Shown here piece by piece: positions 38,872-47,388 of a stretch of 64,000 nucleotides of DNA (its first letter is position 1; each line of letters starts with the position of its first letter). Position numbers and translations under genes: made by a program. Source of the DNA: Saccharothrix sp. HUAS TT1 (GTDB taxonomy: Bacteria; Actinomycetota; Actinomycetes; Mycobacteriales; Pseudonocardiaceae); contig NZ_CP160454.1 of the NCBI RefSeq assembly GCF_040744945.1, positions 136,348-200,347 of the forward strand, given 5' to 3'. The notes beneath the pieces are model-generated. The model did not search any database, had not been told where the DNA came from, and was given only the letters and a program-made list of their open reading frames with translations.

Positions 38872-40256
38872 CGGCCGGCCGGGGCGGGGCGCGCGTCGAC
38901 CAGGTGCACCACCGTCCCGCCGCCGGACACGCCGTCCTCGGCGGCGGTGCGGCCGGCGGACCGGTCGTCCGCGCCGAGCACCACGGTCAGCACGCCGGTG
39001 TCGTCGCGGTACACCGTGGCGTCCACGCGCTCCCCGTAGCGCAACTCGGGCAGCCCGGCGGCCGGGTCGACGTCGACGGCCGCGATGCCGGCGCGCCGCA
39101 CGTTCCCCACGGTGGTGTGGGAGAGACCGAGCAGCCGGCCCAGCTCGCTGTCGTTGTCGCGCTTCTCACCCCACGAGAACACCACGTGCAGGCCCGCGTT
39201 GCGCAGGGCGACCCGTCGCTGCGCCCCCGCCGTGGCCACCGCGGCGTCCCGGGCCGTGGAAGCCAAGGCGGTGCGGTAGGCGTCGCGCAGCTCGCGGCGG
39301 CGCAGCGACGCCCACGCGGGCAGGCCGGTGAGGTGCACGCCGCGTTCCCGCCACCGGTCCCGGGTGATGGCCACCCAGCCGGGCAGCTCGTCGTCGTGGG
39401 CGTCGCGCAGGCCCTCCACGTCGTCCACCGGCCACTCGGAGAACCAGGCGACGGCATCGCACACCTTCATCCCGCCGTGCGCCGCGTGGCGGGCCCCGTA
39501 CAGCCAGGCGCGGGCACCCGCCACGGTGCGCCGGTGCGGGCCGTGCGCCGAGCCGTTCCAGCCGAAACGGTCGAACACGCCCGGCAGCATGTCGTCCACG
39601 TACTCGAACAGCAGGCCGCGGGCGAAGTGGGTGGCGACGAACTCGATCGTGTCGTCGGTGGCATCGCCGATGCCGTCCCGGCCGATCCAGCTGCGGATGC
39701 GGTCCAGGGCGTCGGGGCGGACGTCGAGCAGTTCGTCGATGTCGCGCAGGCCCGTCCACTCGACCGAGTCGTCGGGTTCGACCGGGTCGCGTCGGCACAG
39801 GTCGTGGACGGTCCAGCCGGCGCGCAGCGCGGCGGCGCTCCAGTCGAGTTCGTCGCGGCCGGGGATGGGGCGCAGGCCGGCGACGAGGGCCTGCGCGTAG
39901 GGCAGGACGCGAGCGGCGAGGGCGTTGCCCGCCGCGGCGTCGAGCCACGGCAGCTGCGGGACCACCTCCGGATCGCTGGAGTCGATCATCCAGGAGATCC
40001 GGGCGGGCACGCGCTTGAGGTCGAACGGCGGGAAGTGCTCGGCGCGTTCGTTCTCCAGGCGCTGCTGGAGCGGGACGCGCCAGTCCTCGCCGTGGAAGAA
40101 GAACTCGCCGGTCGTCAGGTCCAGCACCAGGTGCTGGTAGTGGCCGGCGCGGTCGCTCAGGTGCGGGATCGGCGGCAGTTCGTCGTCGGTGACAGCGCGC
40201 AGCCACACCTTCTCGGGTGGGGCGGCGGGCAGCCGGGCCGGGGTGCTCGTGGACAC
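38868..40256 (-). CDS. Large hypothetical protein with C-terminal HTH
   Basis: GTG 40256 has an AAGGAG site and gives 462 residues. It contains a hydrophilic alpha/beta N-terminal part (YQHLVLDLTTGEFFFHGEDW), a long helical middle and, around residue 385, NDSELGRLLGLSHTTVGNVR, a clear helix-turn-helix. The C-terminal domain is beta-rich (LRYGERVDATVYRDDTGVLT). No enzymatic motif is visible. Size and HTH suggest a replication, partition or regulatory protein, but this is a guess. Confidence 0.65.
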   Translation of the reverse strand: MSTSTPARLPAAPPEKVWLRAVTDDELPPIPHLSDRAGHYQHLVLDLTTGEFFFHGEDWRVPLQQRLENERAEHFPPFDLKRVPARISWMIDSSDPEVVPQLPWLDAAAGNALAARVLPYAQALVAGLRPIPGRDELDWSAAALRAGWTVHDLCRRDPVEPDDSVEWTGLRDIDELLDVRPDALDRIRSWIGRDGIGDATDDTIEFVATHFARGLLFEYVDDMLPGVFDRFGWNGSAHGPHRRTVAGARAWLYGARHAAHGGMKVCDAVAWFSEWPVDDVEGLRDAHDDELPGWVAITRDRWRERGVHLTGLPAWASLRRRELRDAYRTALASTARDAAVATAGAQRRVALRNAGLHVVFSWGEKRDNDSELGRLLGLSHTTVGNVRRAGIAAVDVDPAAGLPELRYGERVDATVYRDDTGVLTVVLGADDRSAGRTAAEDGVSGGGTVVHLVDARPAPAGR

Positions 40257-40403
40257 CGTGGACTCCTTCGAGGGTTGGGGATGTGCGCGGCCACCATCCC
40301 AGCGCCACACCCCATCTGCAAGGGGGTTGCAGCTTTGAGCATCGTTGTTCAACCGTTCGGGCTAGCCAAGCCTGTGAACAGGGCAAATACAGCCGTTATC
40401 ACC

Positions 40404-40445
40404 TTGCCGACCTACATGTGACCTGCATATGATGTACATGACATG
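40404..40445 (+). promoter_or_regulatory. Class B promoter/operator (site c)
   Basis: TTGCCG (40404-40409), 18 bp, then TATGAT (40428-40433) within a palindrome centred on ATGTACAT (40432-40439). It precedes the operon starting at 40478. Confidence 0.8.
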
Positions 40446-40477
40446 CAAGAACGTCCCGATCATGGAGGTGATCCCCG

Positions 40478-40732
40478 GTGGCCCTCACGCCCACCCCGCG
40501 CACCCCGGCGCCGCGCACCATCGCCGCGTGGCTCGACGAGCACATCCCCGGCATCGACCACGAACGCGCCGAAGGAGCCGGCAACGACCTCGCCGCCTGC
40601 TGGGCCGACGGCGACGACACCCGCTACGAGTCCGCGATGGACGTCCTGCGCGGCCGGCTGCTCGACACCGAGCAGCACCCGCGCGACTTCGTCGACCGCA
40701 TGGCCGCCGACTTCGGCGTCACCCTCACCTGA
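40478..40732 (+). CDS. Small acidic helical protein (84 residues)
   Basis: GTG 40478 has a GGAGG site. The product reads TIAAWLDEHIPGIDHERAEG, AGNDLAACWADGDDTRYESA and RDFVDRMAADFGVTL. It is the first gene of a five-gene unit behind class B site c. Unknown family. Confidence 0.65.
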   Translation: MALTPTPRTPAPRTIAAWLDEHIPGIDHERAEGAGNDLAACWADGDDTRYESAMDVLRGRLLDTEQHPRDFVDRMAADFGVTLT

Positions 40733-40741
40733 GCGCCGGCC

Positions 40742-41071
40742 ATGCCCGTCGACCAGCTGCTCACCGCCGGCGTCCGCGTCGTCGTCACCGAGGGCGGCGC
40801 ACACCCGAGCGTCCTGCGGCGCAACATCCCCAACCTGACCTTCGGCGGCGCGCAGGCGCTGCTGGCCCGGCTGCGCGGCATTCGCGTCCTGGGCCCCGCA
40901 GACGTCGTGCTGTACACGCCCGACCGGCTCGACGACGTGCTCGCCGCGCTGCTGCGGCACAGCACCCTGCCGGAGGACCCCACCGCGCTGCCCACCGCCC
41001 GCGAGCGCGCCGAACAGGCCCGGCGCGAACGCGAGGCCGCCGCGAACACCAGGCCCCGGAGCCCCCGATGA
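40742..41071 (+). CDS. Possible winged-helix protein (FtsK-gamma-like)
   Basis: ATG 40742 gives 109 residues. The segment VVVTEGGAHPSVLRRNIPNL followed by TFGGAQALLARLRGIRVLGP resembles the small winged helix seen at FtsK C-termini and in element-encoded DNA-binding proteins. A basic Arg/Glu-rich tail follows. The stop overlaps the next ATG. DNA binding is inferred. Confidence 0.55.
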   Translation: MPVDQLLTAGVRVVVTEGGAHPSVLRRNIPNLTFGGAQALLARLRGIRVLGPADVVLYTPDRLDDVLAALLRHSTLPEDPTALPTARERAEQARREREAAANTRPRSPR

Positions 41072-41418
41072 TCATCGGGCGGGACCCGGACGACCGCGAC
41101 AGGTTCGCCCTGGACCGGCTGCTGTGGAACCACCGCTGGGACCGGGAGGCGGCCCGCGAATTCGGGCAGGGCCTGCTGCCGTTCGACGGCGCGGACGGCC
41201 ACCTGGCCGACCCCGAACCCGAGTTCCACGGCACCTCCGTCGGCCTGCGCCGTCACGTCGAGGCCGGGCAGGACCTGTGCTCGCCGTGCCGGGCCTGGTT
41301 CGACGAACTCGCCGCCGGCGGCTACGCCACCGGACCCACGCCGGCCGACACCGCGGCATCCGACGACCCGGCCGGCGCTCGACCGGCCGACGAACCGAAG
41401 GAGACCGGCGCACCGTGA
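41068..41418 (+). CDS. Hypothetical protein with CxxC
   Basis: ATG 41068 is coupled upstream (ATGA) and downstream (GTGA). The 116-residue product has RFALDRLLWNHRWDREAARE, a LGCPCRAWF-type element (DLCSPCRAWFDEL) and a disordered acidic C-terminus. The 'C-x2-C' pair may be structural zinc. Unknown. Confidence 0.6.
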   Translation: MIIGRDPDDRDRFALDRLLWNHRWDREAAREFGQGLLPFDGADGHLADPEPEFHGTSVGLRRHVEAGQDLCSPCRAWFDELAAGGYATGPTPADTAASDDPAGARPADEPKETGAP

Positions 41419-41837
41419 CCACACCCTGCCCGCGGCGTCCGTGCCCGTCCGGCGGTCCGCCGCCGCACGGCGCACCCGGACCTGCGCCGCCCACGCGCCT
41501 CGACACCGGCGACCCGACGCTGCCCGCGACCATCCGCGCCCAGCAGCCGCCCGACCACTGGCCCGCCTGCGAGTGCGGCAACGACCCGACCGGCGCCGGC
41601 TTCTACGCCGTCGCCGACACCGGCAGGTGGGTCGAACCCATCGAGGCCGACTGGCCGCGCCCGCTGATGGGCTGCAACAACCCCGCCTGCGGCCTGGTCC
41701 ACGACCTCGACGGCTTCGACCCCGCGACCCTGACCTACCCGGTGGTCGGGCGCATCGTCACCGGCCGCCTGGCCGCCGCCACGGCCGCCGCCGACGACCT
41801 CGACCATCCCCGCCCACACCAGGAGCGCACGCCATGA
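41415..41837 (+). CDS. Zinc-binding hypothetical protein (140 residues)
   Basis: GTG 41415 overlaps the upstream stop. After a Pro-rich leader the product contains PACECGNDPTGAGFYAVADT and MGCNNPACGLVHDLDG, two Cys pairs suitable for one zinc site. Then VVGRIVTGRLAAATAAADDL. Its stop overlaps the next ATG. Confidence 0.6.
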   Translation: MTTPCPRRPCPSGGPPPHGAPGPAPPTRLDTGDPTLPATIRAQQPPDHWPACECGNDPTGAGFYAVADTGRWVEPIEADWPRPLMGCNNPACGLVHDLDGFDPATLTYPVVGRIVTGRLAAATAAADDLDHPRPHQERTP

Positions 41838-42355
41838 CCGACACCCGCACTGACCCCGCCGGAGCGCGCAGCCGCATCGAGGAGCTGAAGGCCGAGGTGG
41901 CGCGGCTGACCCGCGCCAACGCCGCGCTGGCCGAGCGGCCCACGGTGGACGCCTACCAGCGGGTGTGCGACTCGGTGGAGGTGCGGCGCAAGGCCCTGGC
42001 CGAGGCGATGGGCGCCGAGCCGGGCACCGCGTTCTGTGAGCTGGTCGACCGCGCCGCGATCCTCCGCGAGGCGTCGGCACGCGACCGGGAGCGCTGGCTG
42101 TCGCACTTCGACACGCTCTGCGCCGACGCACGGGCCGACCGGCCGGTGGACACGCTGGAGATGAACGCCGCGTACACCGCGAGCATGGTCCTGATGTACG
42201 TGGAAGCGCTGCTGGGCGGGCACGCCACCGAGCCCGGCGCGCTGGGCAGCTACGACTGGCTGCTCGACGCGATGAGCCTTGGCCGCAAGACCGTCGAGGA
42301 CATCCTCGCCCGGCCGCGCCGCGTGCTCGCCGAGGACCCCGGCGACGCGCGCTGA
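41834..42355 (+). CDS. Coiled-coil hypothetical protein
   Basis: ATG 41834 is coupled to the upstream gene. The 173-residue product starts with a heptad-like helix (RIEELKAEVARLTRANAALA) and is helical throughout (YQRVCDSVEVRRKALAEAMG, NAAYTASMVLMYVEALLGG). It probably oligomerises. It closes the unit begun at 40478. Unknown family. Confidence 0.65.
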   Translation: MTDTRTDPAGARSRIEELKAEVARLTRANAALAERPTVDAYQRVCDSVEVRRKALAEAMGAEPGTAFCELVDRAAILREASARDRERWLSHFDTLCADARADRPVDTLEMNAAYTASMVLMYVEALLGGHATEPGALGSYDWLLDAMSLGRKTVEDILARPRRVLAEDPGDAR

Positions 42356-42371
42356 CCGCCTTCCCCGCCGT

Positions 42372-42400
42372 GCCTCTCGCCGCCGTGGGATGCGAGAGGC
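42372..42400 (+). terminator. Hairpin after the gene ending at 42355
   Basis: GCCTCTCGC (42372-42380) pairs with GCGAGAGGC (42392-42400), and the following TGCTTTA gives a short T run. Confidence 0.6.
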
Positions 42401-42440
42401 GCGGCGGTGCTTTACCCGTGTTAACCAGGCCATATACCCC

Positions 42441-42478
42441 TTCACGTGACCCCCATCACCTACATATGATGTACATAT
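42441..42478 (+). promoter_or_regulatory. Class B promoter/operator (site d)
   Basis: TTCACG (42441-42446), 18 bp, then TATGAT (42465-42470) in a palindrome centred on ATGTACAT (42469-42476). It precedes the gene at 42507. Confidence 0.75.
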
Positions 42479-42506
42479 GACGCAGCCAAGCAGGCGGGAG
42501 CAGGGC

Positions 42507-42887
42507 ATGACCGACGCCGACACGCACACCGACTGGGGCGCGCTGGTGCGCACCACGAAGAACCTGCTCGACGACTACCAGACCACCCAGGCCGCGCTCG
42601 CCCAAATGCCGCCCGAGCTGCGCGCCGCGCGGCGCGGCGACCGCGTCGAGTACCTGATCGACGACACGCGCCTGGTGAAGACCTTCGCCGCGCGGGCCGC
42701 GATCGGCCGCGGGGATCGCGTGCGCGCCGCGATCCGGTTCACCGACGGGTCGGTCGCCGAGATCCGGTACATGACCGAGCTGGTCGTCTCGCCCACGCCC
42801 GAGGCCGAGTTGCCCGCGTGCGCGTTCTTTTCGGGCAGTGGCGCGCGGTGCGCGAACTGCCGTATCCGCCGCGCCATGCACGCCTGA
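42507..42887 (+). CDS. Hypothetical protein with C-terminal Cys cluster
   Basis: ATG 42507 has a GGGAG site; ATG 42477 is in frame but lies inside the operator. The 126-residue product contains LVRTTKNLLDDYQTTQAALA, a beta section (RVRAAIRFTDGSVAEIRYMT) and CAFFSGSGARCANCRIRRAM at the end, a likely zinc or nucleic-acid binding motif. Single-gene unit under class B control. Confidence 0.65.
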   Translation: MTDADTHTDWGALVRTTKNLLDDYQTTQAALAQMPPELRAARRGDRVEYLIDDTRLVKTFAARAAIGRGDRVRAAIRFTDGSVAEIRYMTELVVSPTPEAELPACAFFSGSGARCANCRIRRAMHA

Positions 42888-42926
42888 CCAGCCCATACTC
42901 TTCACTCCGCCCGCGTTGAAACCTAC

Positions 42927-42962
42927 TTGCAGACCTCCATCATATGTGCATATGATGGAGGT
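42927..42962 (+). promoter_or_regulatory. Class B promoter/operator (site e)
   Basis: TTGCAG (42927-42932), 18 bp, then TATGAT (42951-42956). The 30 bp palindrome 42933-42962 is perfect except for its two central bases (TG). GTTGAAACCTACTTGCA upstream matches sites a and b. Confidence 0.85.
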
Positions 42963-42997
42963 ATCACGCAGCACACCGGATCGTTTCGGAGGCACCG

Positions 42998-43396
42998 ATG
43001 ACCACCGCCACCCGCCCCGCCGGCACCACCACCGGCACGCTGTTCACCCGCCCCGGCGAGGTGCTGATGGAGATCGCCTCCCCGGACGCCGGCGTGTGCG
43101 CGGCCACCGGCAAGCCGCTGGCCGCCGGCCTGTTCGCCTGGGACCACCGCATCAGCTCCGGCCCCCAGTACGACCGCCGCCCGTGGACGCTCGGCGAGGA
43201 CGCCTTCCCCTCCGTCCGCCACACCGACGGCACCGACTGCCCCTCCTGGGGCCGCTTCCACACCGGCTGCACCGCCAAGCCCCGCTGCGCCGGCTGCGGC
43301 GCCCACGACAGCCTCACCACCACCCACGAGACCTGGGACGACGTCACCACCTGCGGCGCGTGCGGCCACACCGTGCGCCGCCCCACCGGTGACTGA
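42998..43396 (+). CDS. Zinc-ribbon hypothetical protein (132 residues)
   Basis: ATG 42998 has a GGAGG site. The product has GVCAATGKPLAAGLFAWDHR and, at its C-terminus, CAGCGAHDSLTTTHETWDD then TTCGACGHTVRRP, a canonical four-Cys zinc ribbon. Additional Cys occur in CPSWGRFHTGC. Probably nucleic-acid binding. First gene after class B site e. Confidence 0.7.
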   Translation: MTTATRPAGTTTGTLFTRPGEVLMEIASPDAGVCAATGKPLAAGLFAWDHRISSGPQYDRRPWTLGEDAFPSVRHTDGTDCPSWGRFHTGCTAKPRCAGCGAHDSLTTTHETWDDVTTCGACGHTVRRPTGD

Positions 43397-43408
43397 CCGT
43401 CCCCTGCC

Positions 43409-43447
43409 GGTCGGCCCGCCCTCCCTCCCCCGCAGGGCGGGCCGACC
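43409..43447 (+). terminator. Perfect 14 bp hairpin
   Basis: GGTCGGCCCGCCCT (43409-43422) pairs with AGGGCGGGCCGACC (43434-43447), 13 bp after the stop at 43396. The next gene begins 52 bp later, so this may be a partial terminator or a transcript-stabilising hairpin. Confidence 0.6.
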
Positions 43448-43499
43448 ACCCGACCACCACCCCAGTCGGCCCCGACACCCGGGAAGGAGCACGTCCGCG

Positions 43500-44153
43500 A
43501 TGGCACAGCACGGCCCGATGGACCCCGTCGTGAAGGCGCGCTGCCTCGACCTCACCCGCGGCGACGTCGAGCACCCGCGCATCTGGGGCACCCGCCGCCA
43601 GGTCGAGGACGCGCTGCCCACCGCCGGCAACCGGTGGCTGCGGCCCATGCGCGCCCGCAACCGGTTCTTCTTCGGCTGGTGCGGCGCGCAGCTGATCAGC
43701 CTCTCCGACCAGCTGGTCACCGTCCGGTTCCTCGTCCAGGACGGCGTGGGCGGCGTGCTGACCTGTCCGCGCCCCACCGACGTCGACCCGCCCGAGCCGC
43801 GCGCCCTGACCGCCGCCTACGTCGACGCCCACCGCGACGTGCGGATGCGGCTGCGCGACGCCGCCGGCCCGGTCGACGCGACCCTGCTGCTGGCCGACGG
43901 CAGCCACGTCGTCTACCGCGACCACGACCTCGACCGGGTCGTCGCACGCCGCATGGCGACCCTGTGGCCCGAGACGGTCGAGGTCCACGAGATCGGCTAC
44001 AGCGCCGGCTCCGACGAGACCACCACGGCGGGCCGCTGGGCCTACCTCTACGACGCGTGGTGCTCGTGCGGGCGGTTCGCCGTGCACGAGACCACCGCGG
44101 GCGCCCGCCGCCTGGCCGTCGCCCACCACCTGCGCGCCGGAGGTGCCGCGTGA
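43500..44153 (+). CDS. Hypothetical protein (217 residues)
   Basis: ATG 43500 has an AAGGAG site. The product contains FFFGWCGAQLISLSDQLVTV, RDVRMRLRDAAGPVDATLLL and YDAWCSCGRFAVHETTAGAR, a beta-rich protein with a Cys-x-Cys near the C-terminus. Its stop overlaps the next GTG. No family recognised. Confidence 0.65.
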   Translation: MAQHGPMDPVVKARCLDLTRGDVEHPRIWGTRRQVEDALPTAGNRWLRPMRARNRFFFGWCGAQLISLSDQLVTVRFLVQDGVGGVLTCPRPTDVDPPEPRALTAAYVDAHRDVRMRLRDAAGPVDATLLLADGSHVVYRDHDLDRVVARRMATLWPETVEVHEIGYSAGSDETTTAGRWAYLYDAWCSCGRFAVHETTAGARRLAVAHHLRAGGAA

Positions 44154-44356
44154 CGTTCAACCCGCGCGACGTGGTGGTGTGGAACAACGGGGAGGACCCG
44201 CCCGAGGAGGGCGTCGTCCTCTCCGTCGGCGCGTTCGGCGATGTCACCGTGTACGTGCACGAGGACTACGACAGCTGCGGGCCCCATCGCCTGTACGTGT
44301 CCGACACCCACCTGACCAAGATCGGCGAGGGCGGTTACTACCCGACCGACTACTGA
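44150..44356 (+). CDS. Small acidic beta protein (68 residues)
   Basis: GTG 44150 overlaps the upstream stop. The product reads FNPRDVVVWNNGEDPPEEGV, LSVGAFGDVTVYVHEDYD and YVSDTHLTKIGEGG, a compact beta-barrel pattern reminiscent of small SH3-like domains. Unknown function. Confidence 0.65.
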   Translation: MTFNPRDVVVWNNGEDPPEEGVVLSVGAFGDVTVYVHEDYDSCGPHRLYVSDTHLTKIGEGGYYPTDY

Positions 44357-44416
44357 CCGCCCCGCCGAACACCCCAACCCAACCCGAACCAACCTGCCCG
44401 ACCCGAGGAGAACACC

Positions 44417-44902
44417 GTGTCCGACCAGCACAACCCGCCCGGCACCGGCACGTCCGGCACCGGCGGCCCCGCCGAGCCCGACTTCGCGGCCCTCGCCGCC
44501 GAGGCCGGCCTGAGCATGGGCCTGCCGCCCGCCGAGGACATCCCCACCGACCCGGCCGAGCTGGCCGCGCTGATGAACGAGATCGACGACGAGCACATGA
44601 CGCGCCTGCACGCCCTGCTCGTCGACCGCCACGGCCGCGCCGACGGCGCGCGGCTGTGGGAGGAGGCGTTGCGGGTGATCGACGCCGAGTCCGAGCTGAC
44701 CGGTGCGCTCGCCGTCTACACCGCCGCGCTGGACACGGTCGCCAAGGGCGCCGACCGCGCCTTCACCGCGTTCGGCCGGCTGTCCCCGCTGCACGGCGAG
44801 TACGGCGACGGCACGAACACCGACGACACCCTGCACCTCCTCGACGGGATCGCGCGGGCCGTGCGGGCGCTGCGGCGCATCCACGCCGACGCCACCCGCT
44901 GA
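44417..44902 (+). CDS. Helical hypothetical protein (161 residues)
   Basis: GTG 44417 has a GAGGAG site. The N-terminus is disordered, then helices (PDFAALAAEAGLSMGLPPAE, DDEHMTRLHALLVDRHGRAD, AVYTAALDTVAKGADRAFTA). Acidic, soluble, no motif. It is followed by the HEAGH peptidase-like gene. Confidence 0.65.
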   Translation: MSDQHNPPGTGTSGTGGPAEPDFAALAAEAGLSMGLPPAEDIPTDPAELAALMNEIDDEHMTRLHALLVDRHGRADGARLWEEALRVIDAESELTGALAVYTAALDTVAKGADRAFTAFGRLSPLHGEYGDGTNTDDTLHLLDGIARAVRALRRIHADATR

Positions 44903-44925
44903 CCACGGACGGGAAGGCGAATCCG

Positions 44926-45447
44926 ATGGCAGTCACACCACCGCCCGACGTGATCGACGGGCTGCGGCCCAACCGCGCCAGCGTCGTCCACCACGAAGCC
45001 GGGCACGCCCTCGTGGCCGCGTTGCACGACCTGCCGATCAAGCACCTGGAGGTCGGCTACGCCAAGGGCGGCCTGTTTACCACCTGGTACACGGTGACCG
45101 GGGTCCTGCGCATGACCCACGACACCGACGACAACCCGCTGGAGCAGGCGTTGACCGGAGCCGCCGGCGTCATCGCCGAGGCCGTGCACCGCCGCGCCGT
45201 CGACGGCGGCCGGCTGCCCGCGCGGATCAAGGAGGCGCGCAGGCGCAACAACGACGTCGAAGGCCTCAACGACAAGAAGCTCGTCGCGAAGTACGCGCGC
45301 CTGGCCGGCCTGTCCGACGACAAGGTGTTCGAGCGGGCGCTTCCGCTCGTGCTGGACCGCTGGTCCACCGTGGAGGACCTGGCCGCCGAGCTGGACGCGA
45401 CCGGCAAGCTCGACGCGCGCCGCATTCGCCGGGTGGTGGGCGTGTGA
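44926..45447 (+). CDS. Small M41-like metallopeptidase domain protein (HEAGH)
   Basis: ATG 44926 gives 173 residues. VVHHEAGHALVAAL places an HEAGH zinc motif at residues 23-27, followed by LPIKHLEVGYAKGG and a GVLRM turn. This resembles the peptidase domain of FtsH (M41) without its AAA ATPase. A helical C-terminal region follows with no transmembrane segment. Related proteins occur at 59037 and 59576. Its stop overlaps the next GTG. Proteolysis is inferred from the motif. Confidence 0.7.
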   Translation: MAVTPPPDVIDGLRPNRASVVHHEAGHALVAALHDLPIKHLEVGYAKGGLFTTWYTVTGVLRMTHDTDDNPLEQALTGAAGVIAEAVHRRAVDGGRLPARIKEARRRNNDVEGLNDKKLVAKYARLAGLSDDKVFERALPLVLDRWSTVEDLAAELDATGKLDARRIRRVVGV

Positions 45448-46112
45448 CCGCCGCCGGATCCGAACCCACCGGACCCGACCCCGCCGGACCCGACCCGGGC
45501 GTGTCCGCCCCGGGCGACTCCGGCCCGGACGGGGTGGGGCGGCCGACGCCGACGCGGATCGCGCGGATCGCGCAGGACGTGGTGCGGCAGACCCTGGCCG
45601 ACAACGCCTCCGCCGGGCTCCAGCTCGCCGTCGCCGAGGTCGTCGGCATCAATGACCAGTACGCCGGGATGGTGCTGCTGACGTCCGCGCTGCGCAGCGG
45701 CAGGATCGGCGCCGACCGCACCGCCCGCCTCCACCAGGCGATGGGCGCGCGGCGGCGGGCGGAGCTGGCCGGGTGGGCGCGCGGCATCGCCGACGTGCTC
45801 GCCGCCGCCGGCATCGACCTGGACGACCGGGGCACCACCGTGGACGGGCTGCGCCGCTACGCCGACCTGCTCGACCCGCGCGAGCACGTCGTCGGCGTCC
45901 GCGTCGACGAGCAACTGCGGGCGTGCGCGGCGACCTGCTCATGCGGCTGGCCCAAGGTGCTCGGCTACACCGACCCGGGCGAGCTGCCCGCGGTGCTGGT
46001 GCGGGCCGGGCTGTGGGGGCGGCGGCACGAACGCGAACCCGACCTCGACCACCAGGACGAGCCGCAGGACGAGCCGGACACCGGCGACGCGGGCGGGGAC
46101 GTGACGGCATGA
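45444..46112 (+). CDS. Tandem paralog 1 of a three-gene family
   Basis: GTG 45444 is coupled upstream and downstream. The 222-residue product shares with its two neighbours the segment RGIADVLAAAGIDLDDRGTT followed by VDGLRRYADLL, and with the second also DPREHVVGV and a CSCGW motif. A Pro/Gly/Asp-rich N-terminus and acidic C-terminus flank the helical core. Family unknown. Confidence 0.65.
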   Translation: MTAAGSEPTGPDPAGPDPGVSAPGDSGPDGVGRPTPTRIARIAQDVVRQTLADNASAGLQLAVAEVVGINDQYAGMVLLTSALRSGRIGADRTARLHQAMGARRRAELAGWARGIADVLAAAGIDLDDRGTTVDGLRRYADLLDPREHVVGVRVDEQLRACAATCSCGWPKVLGYTDPGELPAVLVRAGLWGRRHEREPDLDHQDEPQDEPDTGDAGGDVTA

Positions 46113-46753
46113 CCGCCGGCGACCGGCCCGACCCGCCCGCCCGGGACCTGCCCGACATCGCCGCCGCCGTCGCCCGGCTGGCCGACCAGCGCTACCGGCG
46201 CACCGTCGGCATCCAGCCCGCGGCCGTCGAACGCGCCCGGCAGGCAGCCGCGAACATGGCGCTGGCGACCGCCATCGGCAGGGTCGCGGGCGCGCTCGGC
46301 CCCGACTACGGGCCGCTGCGCATCCTCGCCGAGCACCTGCGCGTCGGCCGGCTCACCGGCGTCGACGTCGGCGACCGCCACCGGCAGGTGTTCCCGGAAC
46401 CACGGGCCCGGCTGGTCGCCGACACCGTCCGCGACATCGCCCGCGTCCTGGCCGCCTCCGGCGTCGACCTGCTCGACGACGGGCGCACCGTCGCGGGCCT
46501 GTTCGCCTACGGCGACGCCCTCTCGCCACGCGAACACGTCACCGGCATCGCGCTGACCACCGGGGCGCTGCTGATGGCGACCGCCGGGTGCAGCAACTGC
46601 GGGTGGGGCGAGGTGTTCCCCTACGCGCGCCCCGGCGAGTCGGACCAGGCGCTGCGGGCCGCCGACGAGGCGGCCCGCGCGCACGAAGCCGACCCCGGCC
46701 GCACCCTTCCCGACGACACCGGCGACGACGCCGGAAAGGACATGATCCCGTGA
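46109..46753 (+). CDS. Tandem paralog 2
   Basis: ATG 46109 overlaps the upstream stop. The 214-residue product has RDIARVLAASGVDLLDDGRT then VAGLFAYGDALSPREHVTGI and CSNCGWGEVFPY, aligning with paralog 1. The N-terminal helix (RLADQRYRRTVGIQPAAVER) differs. The Cys pair may hold zinc. Its stop overlaps the third gene's GTG. Confidence 0.65.
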   Translation: MTAGDRPDPPARDLPDIAAAVARLADQRYRRTVGIQPAAVERARQAAANMALATAIGRVAGALGPDYGPLRILAEHLRVGRLTGVDVGDRHRQVFPEPRARLVADTVRDIARVLAASGVDLLDDGRTVAGLFAYGDALSPREHVTGIALTTGALLMATAGCSNCGWGEVFPYARPGESDQALRAADEAARAHEADPGRTLPDDTGDDAGKDMIP

Positions 46754-47388
46754 ACCAGCCCCCCGGCACCGATCCGCCCGCCGCGCCGCCGCCACCCGAC
46801 GTCGGGGCCCTGGCCGCCCGCGTGGCCGACGCCTACGAGACCTCGCGCCACGCGACCGGCCCGCACGACCCGTCGCCGGACACGGCGTGCGCGGACGCGC
46901 TCACGGAGGCCGCGGACGTCGTGTTCGGCGCGCGTACCCCGGAAGCCACCACGTTCCGCGGCCTGGCCGTCCGCTTCCGCTCCTTCGCCGGGTCGGGCGC
47001 CGAGCTGGCCGCCGGCCACCTGGAGCAGTTCGGGCCGCACGCCCCGCCCGGCCGGGTGGCGTACGTGACCGCGCACGTGCGGCTGCTGGCCGACGTCCTG
47101 ACCGCCTCCGGTGTGGACCTGCTCGACGACGGCCGCACCGTGGCCGAGCTGAACGCCTACGCCGACGTGTTCGCCGCGCACCCGCTGCACGACGCCGCGC
47201 CCGCCTCGCGCGGACCCCGACCCGACCCGCGCACCCTGGGCGGCGCGCTGAACCTGCTGCTGCCCGACTTCGTCGAAGACCTGCTCGACCGCGCCGCCGG
47301 CGACAGCCCGCCGGCCCACCGGCCGGCCGGCCACCCGCACCCCGGCCCCTCCGCCACGACCCCGCCACGAGAAGGACAGGACCGATGA
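46750..47388 (+). CDS. Tandem paralog 3
   Basis: GTG 46750 overlaps the upstream stop. In 212 residues, RLLADVLTASGVDLLDDGRT then VAELNAYADVFA matches paralogs 1 and 2, but the Cys motif is missing and the C-terminus is a His/Pro-rich tail after a LGGALNLLLPDFVEDLLDR helix. This is the most divergent copy. Its stop overlaps the next ATG. Confidence 0.65.
   Translation: MNQPPGTDPPAAPPPPDVGALAARVADAYETSRHATGPHDPSPDTACADALTEAADVVFGARTPEATTFRGLAVRFRSFAGSGAELAAGHLEQFGPHAPPGRVAYVTAHVRLLADVLTASGVDLLDDGRTVAELNAYADVFAAHPLHDAAPASRGPRPDPRTLGGALNLLLPDFVEDLLDRAAGDSPPAHRPAGHPHPGPSATTPPREGQDR

Noticed and set aside
40742..41071. Evidence for a conjugative FtsK/TraB-type transfer system
   Set aside because: Only a small winged-helix-like segment is present. 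No large FtsK motor or 8 bp repeat array was seen in the window.
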